Shown here in pieces: positions 1-11,412 of a stretch of DNA of 64,000 nt. The notes below the pieces were generated by a model. That model made no database searches. It saw only the letters and a list, made by a program, of their open reading frames with translations, and was not told where the DNA came from. The DNA comes from Hemibagrus wyckioides (lineage: Eukaryota > Chordata > Actinopteri > Siluriformes > Bagridae): positions 14,019,511-14,083,510 of the forward strand of contig NC_080723.1 of assembly GCF_019097595.1 (NCBI RefSeq), written 5' to 3'. How positions within the stretch are numbered: position 1 is the stretch's first letter; each line of letters begins with the position of its first letter. Position numbers and translations under genes: made by a program.

Positions 1-282
1 TCTAAAGGATACTTTTGATAGATTCTGACCACTGTAGACCAGGAACATCCCACGAGAGCTGCAGTTTTGGAGATGCTCTGATCCAGTTGTCTAGCCATCA
101 CAATTTCGCCCTTCATCAAACTCGCTCAAATCCTTACACTTGCCCACTTTTCCTGCTTCTATCACATCAACTTTGAGGACAAAATGTTTACTTGCTGCCT
201 AATATATCCCACCCACTACCAGGTGCCATGATGAGGAGTTATTCACTTCACCTGGCTGTGCTCATAATGTTATCCCTGATCC
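1..282 (-). mobile_element. Tc1-like transposon fragment, 5' part, antisense
   Basis: Read on the minus strand this matches the start of the element at 1957-2374: an inverted-repeat end (GATCAGGGATAACATTATGA, near 282), then the same untranslated leader and the start of a transposase helix-turn-helix region. It is cut by the window edge, so its full length is unknown. The copy has indels and substitutions relative to the other and is not functional here. Tc1 membership is inferred from the terminal repeat and the [19 protein letters not shown] N-terminus. Confidence 0.75.
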
Positions 283-760
283 GTGTAACCTATAGTTACA
301 TCTGGCTCATTATAATGTAGTGTGGCTTTACTTAAAATGATGATGACTTTGGACTTTAATGCTGGTTCTAGTGAGCATCAGGGTGTTGTTTTTTCTTTCA
401 CCATGCATACCTGGCAACCCTGGGTAGAATATCATTTTTAGCATTTGCGCAACTGCTGACCAAACCAAAAAACAAACAAACAGCGCATTAGATACATCTG
501 ATAAAAGTCACAAAAATATTATGCAACCTTTAAAAAGTACAGACACGACTTCATCAGCTGGTATATAAAGAGACACATGAAATAATTTATAATTGTTCAT
601 ATGTAAAATAAAATAATTATAGGCTGAATTCTACTGAGATGTAGTCAGGAGCCTTCTTTATGACAAAACCCGAGCTTTTATTTGTGAAACATATGGATTA
701 AAAAATAAAGCGATAAATAAGCGCATGGTTGGAGCGGTTGTAAATAAGACAGGGAAATCC
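283..760. other. Upstream intergenic DNA, no gene seen
   Basis: AT-rich sequence between the Tc1 fragment and the tmem86a promoter region. No open reading frame with recognisable product and no clear repeat was seen. Confidence 0.5.
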
Positions 761-1039
761 CTCCCCTCAGTGGGCGGGCACTTTCATAGACATTCTCACA
801 TTTTGATTGGACAGATATATTTACTCCGACCTATCCGTGCTTTCCTCTTCTATCCCCACCTACAGTTACAGCTGATTTCTCTCCTCCCCCGATGCTGAAC
901 TGTCCCAAACAAGAGACAAAAACAAATTTTCTGCACAAAGGAACATAAATACACTTGTCGTCGCGTTTCACGTCAGTTCAGTATTGTTTCTGTCTTGACA
1001 TCATCCGATCATCTCACGGATATCATCCTAATATAAAAC
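761..1039 (+). promoter_or_regulatory. tmem86a: Probable tmem86a promoter and 5' UTR
   Basis: The interval just upstream of the tmem86a start holds a GC box (GGGCGGGC, 772-779), an inverted CCAAT box (ATTGG, 806-810), pyrimidine-rich stretches at 840-895 and a CpG-containing segment (TCGTCGCGTTTCACGTCA, about 958-975). The transcription start is not determined; an AT-rich TATA-like stretch (CATAAATA) lies near 944-951. TMEM86A is a known liver X receptor target in mammals, but no convincing DR4 element was seen here. Confidence 0.5.
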
Positions 1040-1060
1040 ATGGTTTCACCTGTTACTGTG
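1040..1060 (+). CDS. tmem86a: tmem86a coding exon 1
   Basis: Seven codons (MVSPVTV) ending exactly at a strong donor GTAAGT at 1061. Too short for an ORF scan but it joins in phase 0 to exon 2. Confidence 0.9.
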
Positions 1061-2374
1061 GTAAGTGGATCAATATTTGTATGTTTAACTAGTTTAATAA
1101 TATACCCACAGTGTACATATCAAATACACTGAGGTGTCACATTGTGTGAAGTGGATCCTTCATCCCCTGGTGCATCCTTGTTCTTCTGTCCCATCTGCTC
1201 TCTTTTGCTCCACGTCTGTGGCTGTTGACTGCATAATGATGTAAGGTAGAGATAAATAGCCCGGTCTTATCTTTAGCTCGTTAATTGATTTGCTAAATAT
1301 ATGCTCTTTGACATGATGATGGTTGAACAGTGCATCCGGAAAACATTAAGCACGTGACCATAGCGTGTCCATGTTTATTATTTACCCCTGTGTCTGCGTT
1401 TGATCTAAATATCGTTTTTACCCCCTTTCAGATTATAGTTATACACATTTCTGCATCACCAGCACGGAATTATAGGCTAGAGATCAACTTTGGATCTAAG
1501 CCAGTGTCCGTTAAATGACACCGTTTGTTCCCTGGCTATTTTGTGTCATGAAGAATATTCTCACGCTTTCCCCGATTGTGACTGCGCTTTCAAAGGGCTT
1601 ATGCTGAAAGGAAGTAGTCATGTGACAGCGCTTTCGCCTGTGCCAGTCCTCTCTGCTTGTACGCATGCGCGCGGGAGACAAACTGTACTAAGGATCGGTG
1701 ATTAGTACCTGAAGAAGATACAAAACTAGATCTAGAGCTGACGGATATATAGATCTGGAGACAAAAATAATAGATAGAGCTCTGAAGAATATATATTTGA
1801 AGTGAATATAGATCTGGGGAATGTATAGATGTTGATATTAGGAATATGTTGATGTACATCTGAGAAATATATAGCTGTAAACTGACAAATGTATAGCTGT
1901 GATTTGACGAATCTATAGATTTAGGTCCGAGGAATATATAAATATAGAGCTGACATACCCCGATCAGGAATAACATTATGAGTACTGACAGGCGAAGTGA
2001 ATAACACTGATGATCTCCTCATCATGGCCCCTGTTAGTGGGTGGGATATATTAGGCAGCAAGTGAACATTTTGTCCTCAAAGTTGATGCGTTGGAAGCAG
2101 GAAAAATGGGCAAGTGTAAGGATTTGAGCGAGTTTGACAAGGGCCAAATTGTGATGGCTGGATGACTGGATCAGAGCATCTCCAAAACTGCAGCTCTTGT
2201 GGGATGTTCCCAGTCTGCAGTGGTCAGTATCTATCAAAAGTGGTCCAAGGAAGGAACAGTGGTGAACTGACTTACAGGGTCATGAGCAGCCAAGGCTCAT
2301 TGATGCACGTGGGGAGTGAAGGCTGGCCCGTGTGATCCGATCCAACAAACGAGCTACTGTTGCTCAGATTGCTG

Positions 2375-2451
<77 letters not shown>

Positions 2452-5317
2452 ATTGAGTAACCACATCATATGATTTTTTTTTTTGCAGATGTAGTAAAAC
2501 TACAAAGGTTTCTAAACAGTAAGTTTGAGACAAAAGCTCTGCTTTAGCTGTTCTGGTTTCACGTCCTGCTTGAAGGACTTTTGTCTGAAACATACGGATT
2601 CTCTGAAACCTTGTGCACTACACTTTTTTTTTTTATACGTTCTCTATATATGGCATTTAAAATAAGACAATTATCCACTGTCAAAGCCTTAACTTGAAGT
2701 TCTCACTTCAGGTTAAGAATATTTCACTAGAACACCACTACTTCATCATCAAGCTGACGTTTCTGACATTAACATTTGTGTTATTATAGGAAGACCAGAA
2801 AAATGTGTCTCAATAGATAAGTGCATGATAACTTTCACCAACGTGATATGACTTTCAGACAGCTTTAGGACCATATGATGAATTGCCTTGATTGTCCAAG
2901 CCTCCTTCCGGTTGTGTATCAAACAGTTCATCTAATTGATGATTTATACTTGCTTTGAATAAAGTGTTATACTGGATAGAGCAAACTTAGCAATAACTAA
3001 GAGAGATGCTGAAGTGCTGTGTCCTGTTTAAACTGTTTCAGCTTTCTCTGACCTTTCCCAGGCTGCAGGGGTACAATCTGATTAAAATATATACTTGCTA
3101 ACAATAGCCTTTTTTCCAGTGGAACAACGTAACTTCAGTTCCCATTTCCACTAGCAGGCTAAAGAGCCAAGCAGCCAAATTCTTAAACAGATCCCAGTGC
3201 ACAAATCCTGATGCACTTGGGACAATTCACCATTACTCTCCGCAACATGCAGTGATCAGATGCAAGGGTGTCAAATGTGTGTAACATTTATACACACAGG
3301 TTCATGCACAACAACAAAAAAAAAAGTGAAAATGAGACTGGACAGAAATGTGATCTCCCTTCTTGGACATGTCTGCTTAATCCACTGATCCAGCATTAAT
3401 CTTTCATGCTGTTTGATATGGATTATATGTGAAATACCAGGATGCATTCATTATTCTTCACTTTTAGTTTTATGCACTCAGAAAGCACTTCAGAGGTGGG
3501 GAACAGATGAGCAGCAAAGATAAGAACTGCAGACTCCAAGCTGGAATATTTACATTTATACCGTAGGGGAGCTTAAGTAACTTTCCATTGCGTCATTTCC
3601 AGGGTGTATGTGTATGGATATTATGTGACCCTTTTTCCAGTTGATATTTATGGCTGTTTTAATTATTTAAACCAATTAAGGCACCAGAAGTATATCAGTT
3701 ATCCTGTATCAGTTATCATCACATTTAGCACTCTGCAGTACTCATCTGCCTTTGCCACACAGAGAACAAAAACAAATGCGGTAAACACAGTTGCCTCTTG
3801 TCTATCATCTATTGGTAACCTAACAATGGTCTTGGCATTTCATAAAATGAATAATTATGGATCTCTTTTTAATAGTAGGTGTATCACAGCAAGTCAAGGT
3901 TATGGAATGAGTTTGCACTGGCCTCAGGGAGTTGCCCTACCGTCTTTGCCTCTTTGACTTGTGTGCTTGTTTTTTTTTTTTTTTTGTAGGGTTGTAGGCA
4001 CAAGGTTAAATGTCTGCAGATTTTTTGTTTTGTTTTCTTTTGACACACCATCTCCTCTATCCATTCCCTGCCAAAGTGATCTAGAACTCTGTGGATTTGA
4101 TTCCCAGCTCCCTCCTGCTGGAAAAACAATAACCTTTAGTTGAATTTTTCCCCCATGTGTCTGGATGTTTGGTTCAATCACACATTAAATAATGAAAACC
4201 TTTTTTTAATTGATCTCAGTACATCATTTTTTTTTTAAAAAAATTTCATTTCTATTATAGATCTCCCTGAGAAGATTCAGAAGTCTTGTTTATGAGCATT
4301 AAAAGCCTGAGACTGATATTCTAGTTGACCTCAAATAAACATAATTGTCCTGTCTTTTGACACATAATTACATCTATATATTTTGTGTCTTTCCTTAAAG
4401 TCTTTTGTTGTTTTGTGCAGGTGAAAAGCGAAGGCCCAAAGCTGGTGCCATTCTTCAAAGCCACCTGCGTCTACTTTGTGCTATGGCTGCCCACCTCCAG
4501 CCCATCTTGGTTCAGTGCCCTTATAAAATGTTTGCCCATTTTCTGTCTCTGGGTCTTCCTGCTGGCCCATGGCGTCAGCTTTTTAGTAGCCCATTCAAGT
4601 GCTAGAAAGATCTTCGCCGGACTGATATTCTCAGCTCTAGGTGACGCCTTTCTGATCTGGCAGGAGCAGGGCTACTTCAGTCATGGTAAATTCACTTACA
4701 CTTCATTTGATCTCTGTAGTATGATGTTAACACAAATCAGATGTAGTGCTTGGTGTAGTTGGCAGAACCCTGAATTGGATTATTGAGGTTCTTTCTGGTT
4801 TCAGCAATTATCACATGCAGCATATTTAAAATGTGAAATGTTTATGGTTTTTTTCAATCCATGACACCTTCAACCATTGTTTGTAACAGGGCTGCTGATG
4901 TTTGCCATCACACACATCTTGTACTCCTCTGCTTTTGGGATGAAGCCACTCAACCTACGAGCAGGCCTGGTCATTGGCACTATCTCAGGTCTTTGCTATA
5001 CCCTCCTCTACCCTTATCTGTCTGGCACATTCACTTACCTGGTGGCAGTCTACATCGCTCTGATCGGCTTCATGGGCTGGAGGGCCATCGCCGGTGTGCA
5101 GCTGGCCAACGATCTGTGGACATGGACCAAGCTTTCAGCCTGCCTGGGTGCTGTTCTCTTCATGGTGTCAGACCTCACCATCGCCGTCAACAAGTTCTGC
5201 TTCCCTGTGCCGCACTCGCGCGCCATCATCATGGCTACGTACTATGCAGCACAGATGCTGATTGCTCTTTCAGCAGTGGAGTGCCAGGATGCTGATGTAG
5301 CCAGGAAGAGAGTGTGA
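1040..5317 (+). CDS. tmem86a: TMEM86A, lysoplasmalogenase-like membrane protein (three coding exons)
   Basis: Exons 1040-1060, 4421-4685 and 4890-5317 join in frame across GT-AG introns to a 237-residue protein ending at TGA 5315-5317. The start has a good context (A at -3, G at +4) and gives MVSPVTV followed by [13 protein letters not shown], the usual TMEM86A N-terminus; mammalian TMEM86A is about 240 residues. The protein is a chain of hydrophobic segments typical of the YhhN/TMEM86 family, with the family acidic residues in GDAFL (Asp82) and SDLT (Asp190). The family includes TMEM86B, which hydrolyses the vinyl-ether bond of lysoplasmalogens; TMEM86A is reported to share this activity in the endoplasmic reticulum. 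The C-terminus is basic (ARKRV). Intron 1 (3.36 kb) carries repeats; intron 2 is 204 bp. Family assignment is firm; enzymatic activity is inferred. Confidence 0.95.
1722..1953. repeat. Degenerate ~22-bp minisatellite
   Basis: About ten imperfect units of 15-23 bp follow one another, each resembling AATATATAGATCTGGNCTGA: for example starts near 1738, 1760, 1787, 1803, 1818, 1841, 1864, 1886, 1909 and 1932. AGATCT and TATAG cores recur. The array ends against the Tc1 terminal repeat at about 1957. Confidence 0.65.
1957..2374 (+). mobile_element. Tc1-like transposon fragment, 5' part, sense
   Basis: Starts with a terminal repeat like CCCCGATCAGGAATAACATT, followed by a leader and the first part of a transposase-like frame from ATG 2106 ([16 protein letters not shown]). 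The frame is stopped by TGA at about 2163, and the element is cut off by an (AT)n tract at 2375, so it lacks the DDE catalytic part and the 3' end. It is the same family as the fragment at 1-282, in opposite orientation. Confidence 0.8.
2106..2372 (+). pseudogene. Tc1 transposase N-terminal remnant
   Basis: The DNA-binding start of a Tc1-type transposase is visible from ATG 2106, with a premature stop about 19 codons in. Downstream sequence still resembles the second helix-turn-helix and linker before truncation at the (AT)n tract. Confidence 0.7.
2375..2447. repeat. (AT)n microsatellite
   Basis: About 36 AT dinucleotides directly abutting the truncated Tc1 fragment. Confidence 0.97.
4421..4685 (+). 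CDS. tmem86a: tmem86a coding exon 2
   Basis: Follows acceptor TTTTGTGCAG and ends before donor GTAAAT (4686). Encodes residues 8-95 plus one base of codon 96, with three membrane segments and the conserved GDAFLIW motif. Confidence 0.95.
4890..5317 (+). CDS. tmem86a: tmem86a coding exon 3 (terminal)
   Basis: Follows acceptor TTTGTAACAG, completes glycine 96 and encodes residues 97-237, including [10 protein letters not shown], then TGA at 5315. Confidence 0.95.
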
Positions 5318-8300
5318 GGAGCTTAAAACCTGCAGAGGGTGGCGGCTTCACTCGTTCGGGTCCATTCCCCCTAAACCATTCATCTTAAACATCCCCTCCT
5401 CAGCATGATTCTGTCAGTTTTATGTGTCTATAGGGGTTTGACCACTGTTTGAGAGTTTCTGGGGTATGGTATATGTTAGGACTGTATGCTCGATTTGTGG
5501 TCGAGTCCAAACCTGATTTGGAGTCCAGTTTCTTCACTTTATTTTTATAGCCCAGTGTTAGAATCTCAGTCATGCGCAACATGAAATTGAGAAGCAAAGC
5601 ACGAATAGGATTAAGGCATTGTGTTCTCTTAGTTGTCTGTATAGGAGTTGACAACATTGCTATGTTTTAAAATAGCGTTTTGCTCCGAAGCCACACTGCT
5701 TGTTTTATGTTTCACTTTTACCCAACTTTTAACGTCTCAGCTGGTCTGAAGAAATGGGAGTTATGTAGCCTTCATGGTAAATGTTAGCTACGTGCTGGTG
5801 TAAAAAGAGCAATATGTCCTGCATATAATGTAGCTCTCGCGATCATGCAAGATCTTGCAGTCACTCACACATAAGCTCGCCACCTTTCCAACTGCTAGCA
5901 CTCATCCCGTCCACCCCGACTTAACCCACTCCCCATCCTGTCAGGCAGTCACCTTCAAAGTTTTAGACATGTCCAGATTTTCATGCCATCGTTGTGGATA
6001 ATCTCCATGATATCTCCTAAAGAGATGTTGTTTTTATGAGAATATGCTGATGATATTTATACTTCTGTACTAGCTTACATGTGAGGCGAAACAGTGGTGT
6101 TCAGTAGTGCGAAACAAAAACACAGATCAATGCCCCTATAAATAGAAAAATCCACTTCAAAGGACATGCACAGAAACGCCTCATAAAATGCCTTGATAGT
6201 TAATCATCAGCATTCTTATTACTGCTGTCCTTCTACAGATGTGTAAATAGTGATGCTCTGATCCAGGTGTGACTTTTTACAGATGCTGTAAGACATTAAG
6301 GATTTGTTTGTAGGAACTAAACTGCACCTATATTTTTGTTTTGCTGACAGGTCACAACCTATTCAAGTGGTAACAGAGAGTCCGCTCAGTTGCACTGCAT
6401 TGAGCCGTAATTTAGACAAACCTGGTAATTCTTCTCACTGTGTCTGCTTCTCAAAGTCCATTTTTTGGTCAAACCTATGGTATCTCCGTGTTTGAGAGGG
6501 TGTACAATCAAGACTTAAATGGTACTATATTGTCTTACATGATCCTCATGATAGTCAAATATTCTCTACTATAAACAAGAGATGGACAATTCAGGAATGA
6601 CCATACTGATCAAACCAACCACATCCATATTTATTTATTTATTTGTTTTTGGTTTTTTTTAATACTCTGATTTCACTTTTGTGTACTTGCCCACAAGTCC
6701 ATTTATCCACTTAATGATCACTCTGGGAAATTGGTGGCAGATGCCTCATATAGTGTGTGTAAAACTCAACCCAAGATATATATGAACCACTCACCTGTTG
6801 GGTTTCACACTGTGCTTGGAAGAGGACTTTAATCAATCTGATTGCTTAAAAAAGTGCATCCAATCCTGTCCTTTCCAGTTATTTTGATATACAATGTACT
6901 GTAGGTCATCATTGAGTCTATCAGATGCCGTGTGATGTTGCCGTGTGATTTTTTCGTTGAATAATCTTTTCAAGGGATCAGCATCTTTTTTTTTTTTTTT
7001 CCGATTGCTGCTAAACAGGAGGGAACAATATTTCAGATGCTATTGGGTGCTTCTGTTTGTTTAGCTGTTGTACTTGGGCTGGGTATGTAAACAGTCCTGC
7101 GCACAATGCCCTGCTGCCATTTAGGTAAAGAAGAAGACAGATCCCTGCATGTCACCCAAACCTGAGTCTTTATCCCCTATTCCTCATCACTCAACCTACT
7201 TACATTAGTAAATATTTATCTGTTTATGCTGTTTTTTAATTATTTATTGCATATACACCATAAACAATGCAACACAAAAATACCTGTTATGTATAATTTA
7301 TAGACTCCTTTTTATTTAATTTTCAGTAATTTTGTTTCTGCATTCATGTTTAATGGAAAAATTAAGATACATTAGGGATGTGAAACAGAGAGTCTCGTGC
7401 TGAATGCGCACCCACTCACATGCATACATTGTGACATGCCGGGCACCTAAGTTCAGAGCTGTGTGCAGTTTCACTAGCTTCATCTTCCCTATCGACAGTC
7501 TTGCTGTCAGCAGAAGTGACCAGGGATTTGCTTAGTCAGTATAAAACATGCAATTCTATGCATAGTCATCGAGGAAAAAAAAAAAAAAAGGTTTGTTTGC
7601 AGCTTTCACATGTTGTCCTGTTTTCCACGTTCAGTGTTCAGACATCATCTGAGCAAGAGACAAAAGATTGATGACTCAATATGTAAGTGAAAAACTCACT
7701 CCTAGAGAAAGGAGGTTACTAGAAGGCATTCTTTGTTTCGTTCCTTTGAGGTTCTATGTTCAGCCCGACATCAACGGGGTTTCAAGTAAAACTCCATTAG
7801 AAGTCAAGAACTGATCCCTTGAGGAGCGTTTTTTTTTTTTTTTTTTTTAAGTGTGTTGAGATTTTGAACCAATTATTGTAGTAAGGTTCAAATGAAATGT
7901 AAAATCTTAGCCTGTGTAATACGGCTTTCTTAAAGACAGACCTATAAAAGCTCAGATGATGTCAGGTTAAATTGGAGTGTGTCGAACGCCGGCTCCGTGA
8001 TGTGATTATTTGTTGCTGTATGTGTACAATTCAGTAGAAGTCCAGTGTGAAAGTTGGCATGCTAAATGCAACAGATCTGAGTTCCGTACCTCTCTTCTGC
8101 TTTCAGAAAGTAACGAACGCTACCCTGCATGTGTTTCCCCCGAGAACTGATCAGGTTCACAGGTTCAGACAAATATCCCACCATCATAAAGCCTAAAAAG
8201 CTTTGTTTAGAGTCTGTCCTGTAGAGGAGAACAGGTGCAGCCAAAGACGGCTGCATGGAAACCTAATCCATAGAGAGGGGCTTTTTGAGTGAGGAAATGC

Positions 8301-9520
8301 TGGACAACACAGGGGGAAGATTCCCTTTCCTTCTGGCCTCCAGCTCACAGAAGGCCCCATTCGACCCCTGCTATGACTGATCACTTTACACTCCCTGTCA
8401 ACACTTCTACTGTTACTGCTTTTGTGTATGGAGACAAAGGGGTGTAGTAGAGCGCAGTATGAATGCAGTGTTGATGACAGTGTCTGTGTATACCTGCTGT
8501 CTTTATTATACTGAGTAAGCTATGGGTAAAGAAACAAAACTTGACTAGCATGCAGTTTTTGTTCACTTTTTTGCTTTTAACAACCACCTTGTGTAATACA
8601 TTCACTTTCAATCCTCTCTGGATAGTTAACGTTAACACAGCATCCGTCTTCATAAGCACTCAGAGATCTTAAAGCATCCGTAAATGGGAAGCTGCTTCGA
8701 GTGTTATCCTTTAATCAAGCTTCTAGATTTACTGCATTTTAAAAATGAACAGATAGGTCTTAGCAATATCACTCTTGGTACAAACCAGAAATCTACTGGG
8801 AACAAACGTAAAGTTTCTGAGCCTGTGTATATTACATTTGATTTTAACATCAAGTCTGATCGAGTTTTCTGTATTGCTATACCTGCTGGCGGCCATCATT
8901 CTCACACAAAATCTCATTCACTTTACTATTTTTGTAAATTGTTTATATTTGCATAAATACGTATGCTGCCTTGTAGTATGGTGAAATGTGCTAATGACTT
9001 TTGGAGTCGCACCAGAATCTAATGTTTTCTGCTTGACCTTTTGATTGTTTTGTTTGCTGTGGTCATCAGTTCATGTAGACAGTTAAGTAAAATATTTCAG
9101 TCAAAATATTACATTTCAACGCTAAATTAAACAAAAAAAAAAAAAAAAGATAATATGCTGTGTAACTGGTAAAGACTGTAAATATGGACTTTTGAGAATT
9201 AAAGGTTATTTTTAAGTACGTAAACTTTAAAGGAAATTATGTATTAATTATAATACATAATGTTTTCAATTGTTAGCATATATAAAATATAAACATGGTC
9301 CATTAAAAAAAAAAGCAGGGATTGTGCTGTAAGTGAATACTGTTAATATCTAAGTTGTTCAATATATTTCAGTATTTTTGCCTTACTTTTCTACACGTCC
9401 ACTAGTCTCGTTTATTTCCTATATTTACTGTTCTGTAGTCAATTACCATACTGCTCATTTCCTGTAGTGAAATTGCTATGAATGTCATTCGATCTATAGA
9501 ATAAATAAATGCAATTACAA
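5318..9520 (+). other. tmem86a: Probable long tmem86a 3' UTR
   Basis: After the stop there is no further coding exon, repeat insertion or recognised gene for 4.2 kb. The first canonical polyadenylation signals noticed are the overlapping AATAAA at 9500-9505 and 9504-9509. The interval is AT-rich with several poly-T and poly-A runs. That the whole interval is transcribed as UTR is inferred from the absence of an earlier AATAAA; variant signals could give shorter forms. Confidence 0.5.
9500..9509 (+). terminator. tmem86a: Candidate polyadenylation signal of tmem86a
   Basis: Two overlapping AATAAA hexamers in AGAATAAATAAATGC. A T/G-rich stretch (TTTTGTATGTGTC) follows at 9534-9546, a plausible downstream element. 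Confidence 0.5.
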
Positions 9521-10824
9521 TGCAATGGATATCTTTTGTATGTGTCATTTGATTACATTCTCACCTTTGTATTAAAGTTTTGCCAGATGAAAACAACAAC
9601 AGCATCAACCCAGTGATAAGCCAGTGTTAGGCAGACATCAAGGGTAAACCTTTCAGAGCCTATATTTTACACAGTGAAAATTGAGCATGTTATTATCCAA
9701 GTAACCTTCGCAGCCTGATACCACTCAATCAGCACGTCATCCTATCTGTACACATTAAAGGCCACTGGGGTGAATATCAAATAACTCAAAGTGACAAGAA
9801 TGCGACAAAAACATGTGTGTGTGTCTCTGTGTTTGCCCTTGAACTCCAGAGATTTCCAAGATGGCCACAATTTACACAATTCCATTTATGGATCCTAATG
9901 AATAATGTAAAGTCTGAAATTGTTCTCCCAAGTTAAACACCTCAGGTGCTTAGGCAGCTAAAGGGCTTGTAGACTGGAAAAGTTTAGTGATACTTCCCCT
10001 GCTTACTAATGTTTCACTTCTTTTTAGTTTAGTCTAATTCTAGAGAGTTTAAAGAAAAGGAAACAGCAAACAAGAGGCTTTCTTTCGTCAATAAAAGAGG
10101 AATAGGCCTATGCTTTTGGCCAAAGAGGGGGAGATTTCCTGTCTAGAATCGAGATTCTAAAAGAAACCACTGTGGAGTGGGACGCGGCACCAGGTCAGGC
10201 TGCTAGTGAGCTGAATTTTGATAGAAAAGCTGACACGATGCCACAGCCAGCTGCACAGCTCCAATATGTAACATTTCACCTTATAAGCCTTCTTGTGGTC
10301 ATAGAAAAGACTTAAAATCAGATCTAAGCAAAAATACATTTAATATATACCATGCCTGACGTAAGTATTCATTTCCTTCAGAGTTTTGTAGTGTTGTGTT
10401 GTGCTATGTGAGATCTGGAGGTTAGTACAACATGGAAGAATAAACAATTTCCTTTAAATCCTCTCTCTTTTTTCCAGAATCATGTTGAGAGTTATACTTG
10501 GATGTTTGGGTTCTTCTCTGAATAATCCCCCCTTCCCTGGACAATAGCTTATGCTGGATGGCTTCCTCTGGGCCAAGTCGTGACTGTGCCATATTTTTTA
10601 ATTTTTTTAATATCAGATTTCACAGTGCTCATCATGATATTCAACAATGCTTGGGATTTTTAATAATAACCATACACTGATTCTTTTCCAGAACAAGCTG
10701 TCCTGGGCTTCTTTTGGTAGCTTCTTGGTTGGTCCTCATGCTATTTTAATTTAACTGATCTAACAAACTCATTCCAGAAACAGGTGTATTTATAATGACA
10801 CAGAACTGAACTGTGCTGGACACA
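9521..10824. other. Intergenic DNA, no gene seen
   Basis: AT-rich sequence between the tmem86a polyadenylation site and a retroelement tail. Short open frames show no recognisable domain. Confidence 0.5.
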
Positions 10825-11237
10825 GACACACACATACAACTGAGAACTGCTTTCAACAGAGATCTATACTGTGCTGGACACACACACAATAATTGTCCTG
10901 TTTGCATGCATATGTCACTTTACATTACACTTTACACTTTATATTGATCCTGTTTACATGTTAACTCTATTATTTGCACTCACTGTCAACACTATTCTTT
11001 TGCACAGAGTCGGTCTATATGTAGTTTGTCTTGTCTTGTCATCCTGTGCACTTCTGTCTAGTTTTCTTGCACCTTAAGTTTAGTTTAGATCTATGTCTGT
11101 CTGCGTCACTGCACTTTGTCTTTGTTGTGTGTAACACCTTTGGTCTAGGAGGAACGTTGTTTCACTTCACTGTGTACTGCATCAGCTATATATGGTTGAA
11201 GTGACAATAAAGCTTCTTTGACTTTTGACTTGACACA
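10825..11237 (+). mobile_element. Non-LTR retroelement 3' tail
   Basis: Ends in GAAGTGACAATAAAGCTTC followed by short TTGAC repeats (TTTGACTTTTGACTTGAC). A GGTCTAGGAGGAACGTTGTT segment precedes it. These are familiar 3'-end features of LINE-type elements in fish genomes. No reverse-transcriptase frame is present, so this is a 5'-truncated copy; the family name was not determined. Confidence 0.6.
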
Positions 11238-11412
11238 GTCATTAGGGTAATTTGTCTATATTCATGACATATAATTCATATTATGTCCATTTCACTTCCA
11301 GGTTGTAATACATTGGTATTCTCAAGACTATAGTAATTGTACATGTGCAATGAATATTTTTGTTACCAACTTGCTGACAAAGCAGATCAAATATACTAGA
11401 GCCGCTGAGATA

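Larger units (their letters stand above)
1061..4420 (+). other. tmem86a: tmem86a intron 1
   Basis: Phase 0 GT-AG intron of 3360 bp. It contains a degenerate 22-bp minisatellite (1722-1953), a Tc1 fragment (1957-2374) and an (AT)n tract (2375-2447). The remaining 2450-4420 is AT-rich unique-looking sequence with poly-T runs; no coding exon was recognised there. Confidence 0.85.

Noticed and set aside
2272..2593. YIYIYI frames, also at 47080-47268
   Set aside because: Translations of (AT)n microsatellites.
4405..5295. Overlapping open frames of 66 and 144 residues over tmem86a exons
   Set aside because: They are shadow frames of exons 2 and 3; only the TMEM86A frame has a family match and correct splice phase.
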